NCBI GenBank assembly: GCA_030378105.1 | Contig: JAUCGL010000004.1 | Location: 1 to 64,000 of the forward strand | Source of the DNA: Candidatus Halobeggiatoa sp. HSG11 | Lineage (GTDB): Bacteria > Pseudomonadota > Gammaproteobacteria > Beggiatoales > Beggiatoaceae | Length of the DNA: 64,000 nt | Reading direction: 5' to 3' | Shown here: piece after piece, positions 1 through 8,200 of the stretch | Layout of the letters: every line of letters starts with the position of its first letter | How positions within the stretch are numbered: the first letter of the stretch is position 1 | The notes under the pieces: generated by a model | Databases searched by the model: none | What the model saw: only the letters and a program-made list of their open reading frames with translations | Told to the model about the DNA's origin: nothing | Position numbers and translations under genes: made by a program

Positions 1-71
1 CTTCTCATACTATTTTTTTCTTCAATAACGAAATCTATTGCACGTTTTCTGAAATCTATACTATAACTCAT
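1..71 (-). CDS. IS630-type transposase, N-terminal fragment cut by window edge
   Basis: The minus strand reads ATG at 69-71 followed by MSYSIDFRKRAIDFV and then VIEEKNSMR to the edge. This opening is typical of the N-terminal helix-turn-helix of IS630/Tc1-mariner-like bacterial transposases. Only 23 residues are visible, so whether the rest is intact is unknown. No terminal inverted repeat could be identified between this start and the next gene at 160. Confidence 0.6.
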   Translation of the reverse strand, partial: MSYSIDFRKRAIDFVIEEKNSMR

Positions 72-159
72 ATATTTTTACCTATAATTTATTTTTATGG
101 TGTGTTTTTATAAGAATGTTACTATAATGGCTAGTGGGACTGTTATTCTACTATTAAAA

Positions 160-1290
160 TTAACGCAACCATTGCCTTGGCGGTTGTGGAATACCCTGAT
201 GACGAATTTCAAAATATAACGCTGGAGTTTTACGACCACCACTATTACCAACCGTAGCAATGATATCCCCGGTTTTAACCCAGTCACCAAGTTTAATATA
301 CAAACTTTGATTATGTGCATATAAACTCATATAACCATTGCCATGATCAACAATAACCAACAAACCAAGATTACGAAACCATTGAGCAAAAACCACTCGT
401 CCCCAAGCAACAGCACGTATTTTACTACCTTTAGTTGCTTTTATTAAAATCCCTTGCCATTTTAAATAACCAACAGACCTTTGACCAAAATTTTTAATTA
501 TTTTACCTTTGAGTGGACGGGGCAATTGACCTTTGAGTTTAGCAAATGAATTATACCAACCGATTGGCTGTGGAATGCTTTTAAAACCCTCTTCCAAAGT
601 ACCAAGCAAAGATTGCAATTGATATTTATCATTCTGTAATCGTGTCAACTCCTGATCTTGAGTTTCGAGTCTTTTAGCCAACTTTGATAGAATTTTATGC
701 CGTTCTTGATAATTTCCTTCTAGCTCAGTTTTTTTATCTCGTTGATTAGTCACTAAATGATTCAAATCACCAGTTTCAGAATTAATAGTTTGCTTAATAT
801 TCGTCAGACTTTGTAAAGTAGAGTTAATTTCTTTTATTTGAGCAATCCTTGCTTGGTTAAAATAATCATAATAAGTTAGCAAACGACCGATAATAAAAGG
901 ACTTTCTTGGTTTAACCATAATTTCAAATAGTTTTGATGACCAACAATATAAGAAGAGCGTATTTGTTGAGCTAATTTAGAACGTTGAGTTACTAATTTA
1001 GCTTGTAAAACAGTTTGTTGATTTTGTAAATCGGTTAAACTATGTTGTTTATCCGTCAATGCTCCGTGCAATATCTCTAAACGTTGTGCAACCTCACCTA
1101 TATCCTCTTCACTATCTTGTAGCTGCTGTTGTAAACGACCATATTTAGTACGTGTATTATACATTTGCTGTTGCAATTTTTGAATTCGGAGTTCTAATTG
1201 ATGTAATTGCTCTTTTGGAGTGGCAGTTGTGGCGGCTGAAATAACAGTGGTTATTCCAAATAGTAGGCATAATACACGTATAATATACAT
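160..1290 (-). CDS. envC: EnvC-like murein hydrolase activator (M23/LytM fold, degenerate)
   Basis: Predicted periplasmic activator of cell-division amidases. The 376-residue protein has an N-terminal signal peptide (about residues 1-20), a long coiled coil (about 25-235, rich in Q/L/K/E heptads) and a C-terminal LytM domain (about 262-376). The LytM domain keeps the fold motifs IVDHGNGYMSLYAHN and ALYFEIR. It lacks the metal-binding residues of active M23 peptidases: HLHFE is replaced by ALYFE and the first HxxxD is absent. This is how EnvC proteins differ from true endopeptidases, so an activator rather than a hydrolase is inferred. The ATG start at 1288-1290 has no strong ribosome binding site. 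The gene follows the rhodanese gene on the same strand after a 60-bp tandem repeat array. Confidence 0.85.
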   Translation of the reverse strand: MYIIRVLCLLFGITTVISAATTATPKEQLHQLELRIQKLQQQMYNTRTKYGRLQQQLQDSEEDIGEVAQRLEILHGALTDKQHSLTDLQNQQTVLQAKLVTQRSKLAQQIRSSYIVGHQNYLKLWLNQESPFIIGRLLTYYDYFNQARIAQIKEINSTLQSLTNIKQTINSETGDLNHLVTNQRDKKTELEGNYQERHKILSKLAKRLETQDQELTRLQNDKYQLQSLLGTLEEGFKSIPQPIGWYNSFAKLKGQLPRPLKGKIIKNFGQRSVGYLKWQGILIKATKGSKIRAVAWGRVVFAQWFRNLGLLVIVDHGNGYMSLYAHNQSLYIKLGDWVKTGDIIATVGNSGGRKTPALYFEIRHQGIPQPPRQWLR

Positions 1291-1348
1291 TTAATGATTA
1301 AGTTGGTAGTGATTGTTATTTATGATTAAAATTACTTTAAGGAACGTG

Positions 1349-1588
1349 TCGGAATACAAGGTTCCCTTGTTTCAATTTGCAAGTAGACTTTGCAACTCAA
1401 ATCAAGAATCGGAATACAAAGTTCCCTTGTTTCAATTTGCAAGGAGACTTTGCAACTCAAATCAAGAATCGGAATACAAGGTTCCCTTGTTTCAATTTGC
1501 AAGTAGACCTTGCAATTCAAATCAAGAATCGGAATACAAGGTTCCCTTGTTTCAATTTACAAGGAGACTTTGCAACTCAAATCAAGAG
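1349..1588. repeat. Four tandem 60-bp repeats with two palindromes per unit
   Basis: Four head-to-tail copies of a 60-bp unit with only a few substitutions fill the gap between the rhodanese stop and the EnvC start. Each unit holds a CAAGG-TTC-CCTTG palindrome and a TTGCAA-N7-TTGCAA inverted repeat, so each could fold into hairpins in RNA or DNA. Because 60 is divisible by 3, several frames stay open across the array, which produces spurious ORFs on both strands. Confidence 0.95.
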
Positions 1589-1599
1589 TTTAAAAATTG

Positions 1600-2949
1600 C
1601 TATAATCCAAACCAGGGCATAGGAATATCTTTGACGGTGGTTAAACCAAATGTTTCCCAGTCTTGCATACCACCACGATACCATTTAAGTTTTTCTGGTG
1701 GATAACCAAATTCTAATAAACTAACGATATTGTCATGCGATTTATTGCACCAAGGGCCATTGCAAAATATAATTAAAGTTTTAGCATTTTCAAAGAAAAA
1801 TTTACCTTTATAATCAATATATACTCCAATTTGTTCTTTTAATAATTTTCTGACAATGGGCAGGCTAGATTTTTTACCACTAAGAACATCCCATGGAATA
1901 TTAACAGTTCCCGGTATAGAACCTTTAACCACCCAATCAATTTCTCGTGAATCAATAACTAAAATGGAATTATCACCTCTCGACATTCTTTCTAAATAAT
2001 TTAATATTTCTAGTTCTGCAACAATTTCAACTTTTTCCATAAAATCAATTGGTCTTAAACATTTTGGTGGACAAGGACGTGAAGTTTTAGCAAATTCAGG
2101 ATTAATAGTATTGTTTTTATTTTGAATTCGTTTGATTAACATTTCTTGACCATTATGATTCACTGGTACTGACTTTAAGTCTAAAGTTATGTTAACTTCA
2201 GGCTCACTATCTTGCCATACAAAGAAAAAGTTTTTGAACCATTTCATCCAAGCTCTAATAGTTGTTTCTTCTGATGGTAATGTCAACAAATCAATGATTT
2301 TAGTATCTAAATCAATCTGTGGTATTAACACATCATCAACTGTAGTTAATCCTAACGATTCCCATGACTGCATACCACCACGATACCATTTTAATTTTTC
2401 TGGTGGATAACCAAGTTGTAACAATGCTTTAATGCTAGTCGGCGACTGATTACACCAAGGTCCATTACAAAATAATACTAACGTTTTTGCAGCATCAAAA
2501 TAATATTTATCTTCATTGACAGTAACATTAAACTGCACTTCCAACAGTTTTTTAAAAACATCTGATTGAGTATTATTAAAAATATCCCAAGGTAAATTTA
2601 TAGCTCCCGGAATTGAACCTTTACTTACCCAAGCAACAGTACGAGAATCTATAATGACACTGTTATCATCTTGTAAATAATCCAATACATTCAATTCAAT
2701 AACAGTTTCCACACCTTCTGCTATAGTTATTGGTTTAATACAAAAAGGTGGACAAGGTCTTGAAGTTTTAGCAAATTCTGGGTTGATTAAATTATTAACA
2801 TTTTGATTGCGTCGAACAATTACTTTTCTATCATTATGTATTATTGATATAGATTGAAGATTTTCAGTAATCCCAACTCCAAGTTTCATTCCGGCCGAAG
2901 AAAATGATATAGTAATTAATACTAATATAAATAATGTTTTATATATCAT
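1600..2949 (-). CDS. Periplasmic tandem rhodanese protein
   Basis: Secreted protein of 449 residues made of two similar halves. The N-terminus (MIYKTLFILVLITISFSSA) looks like a signal peptide. Each half has the order NPEFAKTSRPCPPxC, a rhodanese fold with DSR...WV.KGSIPG, the loop FCNGPWCN, and PPEKLKWYRGGMQ.WE. The candidate persulfide-carrying cysteines are C161 and C396. Rhodaneses transfer sulfane sulfur; substrate and acceptor are unknown. The longer reading starts at TTG 2958; ATG 2949 is preferred because it lies inside the end of the channel gene (ATGATATATAA), giving an 11-nt overlap typical of translational coupling. No strong Shine-Dalgarno is seen, consistent with coupling. The duplicated RPCPPxC motif outside the rhodanese core is unusual. 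Confidence 0.85.
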   Translation of the reverse strand: MIYKTLFILVLITISFSSAGMKLGVGITENLQSISIIHNDRKVIVRRNQNVNNLINPEFAKTSRPCPPFCIKPITIAEGVETVIELNVLDYLQDDNSVIIDSRTVAWVSKGSIPGAINLPWDIFNNTQSDVFKKLLEVQFNVTVNEDKYYFDAAKTLVLFCNGPWCNQSPTSIKALLQLGYPPEKLKWYRGGMQSWESLGLTTVDDVLIPQIDLDTKIIDLLTLPSEETTIRAWMKWFKNFFFVWQDSEPEVNITLDLKSVPVNHNGQEMLIKRIQNKNNTINPEFAKTSRPCPPKCLRPIDFMEKVEIVAELEILNYLERMSRGDNSILVIDSREIDWVVKGSIPGTVNIPWDVLSGKKSSLPIVRKLLKEQIGVYIDYKGKFFFENAKTLIIFCNGPWCNKSHDNIVSLLEFGYPPEKLKWYRGGMQDWETFGLTTVKDIPMPWFGL

Positions 2950-4915
2950 AAAATACAACTATTGTAATTATAAATGCACTTATTAAAATTATAGGCCAAA
3001 ACAGTAATTTAGGTATTAAACCATCACGATAATATCCAATATTTACTTTATACCTATATAGAAAAAAACTAACTGTGGTTATTAAAAAGCTACAATAAAT
3101 AACTAAATAAAAAAATTCTAAATAAATAATTTCTGGCGTTTTAATAGTCCCTCGCAACCTTATGTGAGCAAGTAAAATGCCAAAAAATAAGCCAATTAAT
3201 GAACGCATAAATGTTGTAGTTTTTCCCAACCACATTTGAAGCCCAAATAATATAGTACTTATAATGATAAGTGGCAAAACGTTACTAATGAACTGGCCAA
3301 TAAATTCTCTTTTTAATAAAATATTAATATGCAAATGAGGAAAGTTAATATTTCCCATTCCCATAAATTCAACAATCCCAAAATTAGTATTTTCATAATT
3401 AATTCGATAGTTAAAAAAACTCTTAAATATCGCCCAACCAGATAAAACTAATTCTTTTTTAACTCCGGGTTTAGCCGCCGGATTCATAACTCCATAAGCT
3501 TCTAAGTCTGGAATCAAAATAACATTTTTATCAAAATCACGATGGGCTATACGAATTCCTATCTGACGCTTATCAAAAGGATATTTTGCGTAATAAAATT
3601 CGTGCCGCATAACGACTTGAAAATGCCAACCAATTAATTCAATATTATTTTCTTTTAAATGGTAAGATTCTGTTATATCAGTATATCCAGCTTGTGGCAA
3701 TGCAAATCCACGAGATATTGTGCTGGGAATGTCTTCGGAATATTTCTGCCATACATAACCAGAAAGTGTTATATTGTTTACTCCAGAAAACTTCATAGAT
3801 TCAACAAAGATGCCAGTTGGTATATAATAGACTGGTCTCTTAGATGACATTTGTTTGGTTTGGATATTTAAAAACCTTTCTAAACCAACTTTGTCAACAA
3901 TCGTTGTGCTACCTGCTATTTCAAGAAATGGAGCGGTTTGAGCTAAATACCATAAAAAACCTATGCCACCCATAATTATTATGCTAAAAGCAACTATATA
4001 TTCCCAGAAACCTCTTCGATCTCCTCTATCAATTCGGGAAACAAGTGCTGCTAATAAACTAAGGAAAATAACGGTGGCAATACAAATCCAAATCAATTTT
4101 TTGCGTAGAGAGCTAGTGTCTAACACATCCTTGAAGAATACTACCCCAATTGACCAGTTGGTTGAAGGTACAAACTGATAAAATATCCAAGCTGATTGAC
4201 CAGTTTCTTGATCTATATAATCAATTGTACCACTTGCACCATCAATAGCTTTTTCAGCTAATCTACGTAAAATATCATCATGATGTGAATCGGCTAAATT
4301 AAATACAGTTTGATTATTTTTAACATATTCTTCAATTGGATGAGCAATAAAAACTCCATTTTCCGACAAAATAAACCCATAGCCTGTCCTACCTAATTCA
4401 AGCTCAGTCATCAAAGAACGTACATTACTTAATAAATAATCAACAAATACAACTCCAATAGAAATTTCAACTTGTTTAGCAGTATCGAAATAAGTTATAG
4501 GTATTGTAAATACTTGAATTAAATCTTGTTTTGGTTCCCATTTGCCATCTTTATTAACGTAATAGGGAGAAAGTTTGCGTTTTTGAGGATGCTCAACATA
4601 AGGAGCAAAAGCTACTCCAATTCCAAACATGTTAGGAGTAGTTTTTAAGGCAACTTTTAATCTTTTTAAAATATTTTCTCGGCGTAATTTACCGGAACTT
4701 ATGTTGTCTGCTATATCATGAGCAACAGTGGATAATTTGCCTAAAACGGTTTCAATTTTTTGAGCTGCTTGTATGGTTTCTTGTTGAGCATGAGTTTTTT
4801 CTGAGCGAACTTTATTATTTTTTTCATGTACATAGTCAAACATCAAAAAACCAACTACTAATAAGCTTATTCCGCAAATAAATGATATAAGTTCAAAAAT
4901 ATGTTGTTTCCACAT
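2939..4915 (-). CDS. Cache-domain pentameric ligand-gated ion channel (pLGIC) fusion
   Basis: Inner-membrane protein of 658 residues with two recognisable modules. An N-terminal membrane segment (about 9-31) precedes a periplasmic dCache-like sensor domain (about 36-262). Two further membrane segments (about 272-294 and 304-327) lead to a second extracytoplasmic beta-rich domain (about 335-540) containing YPFD at 445-448, matching the conserved xPFD of the Cys-loop region of pLGICs. Four terminal membrane segments follow (about 542-565, 568-587, 594-618, 637-658). The M1 proline and the LLAHI...KTPEIIY stretch closely resemble the M2-M3 region of the Gloeobacter channel GLIC. The double-cysteine of eukaryotic Cys-loops is absent, as in other prokaryotic members. 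The rhodanese gene overlaps its 3' end. The ligand is unknown. Confidence 0.75.
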   Translation of the reverse strand: MWKQHIFELISFICGISLLVVGFLMFDYVHEKNNKVRSEKTHAQQETIQAAQKIETVLGKLSTVAHDIADNISSGKLRRENILKRLKVALKTTPNMFGIGVAFAPYVEHPQKRKLSPYYVNKDGKWEPKQDLIQVFTIPITYFDTAKQVEISIGVVFVDYLLSNVRSLMTELELGRTGYGFILSENGVFIAHPIEEYVKNNQTVFNLADSHHDDILRRLAEKAIDGASGTIDYIDQETGQSAWIFYQFVPSTNWSIGVVFFKDVLDTSSLRKKLIWICIATVIFLSLLAALVSRIDRGDRRGFWEYIVAFSIIIMGGIGFLWYLAQTAPFLEIAGSTTIVDKVGLERFLNIQTKQMSSKRPVYYIPTGIFVESMKFSGVNNITLSGYVWQKYSEDIPSTISRGFALPQAGYTDITESYHLKENNIELIGWHFQVVMRHEFYYAKYPFDKRQIGIRIAHRDFDKNVILIPDLEAYGVMNPAAKPGVKKELVLSGWAIFKSFFNYRINYENTNFGIVEFMGMGNINFPHLHINILLKREFIGQFISNVLPLIIISTILFGLQMWLGKTTTFMRSLIGLFFGILLAHIRLRGTIKTPEIIYLEFFYLVIYCSFLITTVSFFLYRYKVNIGYYRDGLIPKLLFWPIILISAFIITIVVFYDI

Positions 4916-5166
4916 TTTTATAATTTTCTTTAACTAGATTCGTAATAAACTGTTTGGTTGATAAGCTTGATGATATATTAGAGTATTTATACATTAAAGT
5001 TTAAATTTAAGCAAGTATTTATTAATTATGCTTGATGATTAATGGGCAGTGGGCTTGGATTATAATGAAATTTGCAAATATAATTAAATATTAGTAAGTT
5101 ACATAAAATCGACAAAATATCTCTTAATCTTAACTCAAATTATCAAAATCAGGATAGGATATCCAA

Positions 5167-5262
5167 ATGAAAACTATACAAATGATTTCCCATGCCGATA
5201 AAAAAGGTATGTTGCATATTCAAGTACCAAAAGATATGCAAAACAAGATATTAAAATACTAG
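5167..5262 (+). pseudogene. Short antitoxin-like remnant (31 residues)
   Basis: The reading frame starts MKTIQMISHADKKGMLHIQ and ends after VPKDMQNKILKY. The LHIQVPxDMxN pattern resembles the N-terminus of small antitoxins found beside PIN toxins in cyanobacteria and sulfur bacteria, which normally continue with a beta strand and a short tail. Here the frame stops early and no toxin gene follows, so it is probably a remnant. An AGGATA sequence lies just upstream of the ATG. It is the only recognisable content of the 4916-5273 gap. Confidence 0.4.
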
Positions 5263-5273
5263 AGATTACCATT

Positions 5274-8200
5274 TCACTGAACCTCAATAACAACCGGTTT
5301 TAAATCATAAATAAGTTGTCCATTCTCCAAACGATAACCTGCATAAATTTGTAAATTTCCCTTAGTAAATGGTAATATCATTGATTCAAATAGTTCTAAT
5401 TCATGTTGTTCTTCTAATAACACTGAGCTGGTTATATTAAACTCTGGTAATTTTAAACCATCCCAATTTTGCCAAATTCCACTGTTTAAAATAAAAGCAT
5501 TTACCTGTTTATCAATCTCTTGTATTGCAACAGCTAAAATATTTGCTTCAAAATTAAATTGATGTTCAATATCTGGAATAAGTTGTATTGAAACTTCTCT
5601 TAAATTAATAACTTTAATAAAATCTTCAACTTTATCAAAGAGTTTGCCATGTACAGTAGCATCAGGCATATTATCAACTTTTATTTCAAAAGCTATATTA
5701 TTAACTGTTATCTCATGGCTAGGATTAGTTTCAAAATCCAACGGCTGTTTAAGTCTTAATATGCCAGAATCATCCAACTCAAAATAATCATTTTCTAACA
5801 ATTCAAATTTATAATCTGACTCATCAGTCCAAATACGTCCAACAACTCCTTGATAATTTTCTGATACTGACTTTCTGGTCAAATAAATTAATGGTGTTTC
5901 TGTAACAGGAGTTATTTGAATAATAAAATTCTTTTGAAAAAAGCCACCACTAGAATCTGTGGTTTGAATATTAATTGGATAAGTATCCTCAAGATTTGCA
6001 TCAGTAACAATCTTAACTTCTTCAAATTGCGGTATAAAATCGGTGACATGTAATTCATCATCTATAATTTTAAAATAACCATTGGGATTGATAAGACTAT
6101 AGATAAATTCATCTTCTTTATCTTCATCTTCAGTAGAAAAAGTTCCAATCATATTATCTTTATCACTATCATTAAGCTCAAGAATAATTCCAGTTGGTGA
6201 TTTATTTGATTCTATTGTCAACGTAGCAATTTTATCAGTAAAATACTCATTGTCACTTGTACGATAACCAAACTCAACCTCAAATATACCAGTCATATTA
6301 AGTACAGTTCCCTCAAAAAGAAGGGTTCCTTCCATTTCTTTCTGTAATTGTACTTGAGTTCCAACCGTGATAGCAGGGAAAGCTATTGAAGATTCACTAC
6401 CAAATGCTTTCCAATAATAAATAACAATTATATCAGCATTTTCTCCAATATGCTGTGTAGCTGGCTCAATAGTTCCTGTCAACTTAAACTTTTCTGAAGC
6501 ATTTATACTATGATTGTTTCCAAATAATCCAGCTTGAGTTTGAATTTCTCCATTAGCTTTAAAAACTTCAGTTGGTGGTGGAATAACTATTTCAATTCCA
6601 GTACATTTTAAAGTATAAATTATTGGTTCTGATTCTGGAATAGTTATAGTTAAAGTTGCAGTATGCTCACCTAATTTAGGAATACACTGAATTTTTAATT
6701 TATGAGTTTTATATTCCTCATTAGTTTTGGCATCTATCGAAAATGGTGCTTTTCCTTCAATTATGGAAAAAACTTCATTAATATCCTTGGTAATTTCACT
6801 AGTTTCAATATTTAAAACATTATCTCCCGTATTAGATATAGCTATGAAATTGGTTGCTGGCGAACCTCCCAAAACTGTATTACCTACATTTAATATTCCA
6901 TCGTTCAATATCTCATTATTTAATATTTTAGTCGGTTTAGGAACAGAATCATAAATTGGCCCAGTTTTGTCAGCTTCTCCGGTACATATTAATTTATAAC
7001 TTTGCTCTTTTTTAATATTAGTGGTTACAGTTAAAATTGCAGTATGTTCAGCTAGTTTGGGAATACACTGAATAACTAATTCATGAGTTTTCTCTTCAGT
7101 TTCGTCATTTATTGGAACTATCGAAATTGGTTCTTCTATCTTACCTTTAATTATAGAAAAAACTTTATCAACATCTTCAGTTATATCACTAGTTTCAATA
7201 ACTAAAATATCATCTCCTGAATTAGAAATGATTATGGAATTAGTTACTTCATGTTCAAAAATGGCATTACCTACATTTAGAGTTCCATTATTTAAAGTTC
7301 CAGTTGTTTTTGGAATAGCTTCATAAATTGGCCCAGTTTTATCAGCTTCTCCGGTACAGATAAAATCATAAACTTTTTTGCTTGGAAGTGGGTCTTCAAT
7401 AAATACTTCCAATTTTGCTTTCCATTCTCCCACATTAGTTGGACGACAAGTTATCGTTAGTTCATAATCAGAAGCTTCATTTTGTACTAGTTCATTAATG
7501 GAAAAATCACTTTCATATTCACTAGTTATATCATAACCTGTTATTTCCAAACCTTCATAGTTAAAAATAGTGAGAGTTGTCGTGATGGCTTCCTCTATTT
7601 TAGTGGTTCCTATATCAATAGGTTCTTCATCTGGTTTTGTTGGCTTAGGCTTTGAATTGTAATGAGAATCTTCACCTTCACAAACTAAAGTATATTGATG
7701 AGTTTCTGAAATATCTTCTCCAATGGAATAACTTATTTCTAAAGTAGCAGTCCTAGGTCCAACCTCTACTGGAGTGCATTGAACTGTTACAATATTGAAA
7801 TCCTTACTGTAAGAAAACTCTTGTTTCTCATCTTCAATAATTTTTACTTTAGGGTCATCAATATTTTGTTTTAATATAGTTACGCTAACAGTTGTGGAAG
7901 GAGTACCTAACTCACTACTATACATATCTAAATAACTATCTGGTTCTGGCTCAGAAAATTTATCTGGCAAAGTTGTAGCTTTTTTAACTACTTCTAAGCT
8001 ATATTCACTTGTCGAAATGTAGCCTTCCAAATTATCTGTATATGTAGTCATCACAAAATAATGATTTATATCTGGTGATAAATAAGCTTCTGATATTTCT
8101 GTTTGATTGACCTTTTCTGGTTCATTATTTTCTACTAGAATAATTTCATCAATACTCTCATAAGGTCCTCCTGAAGTAGTCGCATGTTGGATTGTATAAT

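Noticed and set aside
1349-1588. Possible CRISPR array
   Set aside because: Units are directly abutting, with no unique spacers and no cas genes nearby.
1313-1705. Open frames on both strands across 1313-1705 that resemble a repeat protein
   Set aside because: They arise because the 60-bp tandem repeat is divisible by 3; several frames are open at once, and none has a ribosome binding site or family features.
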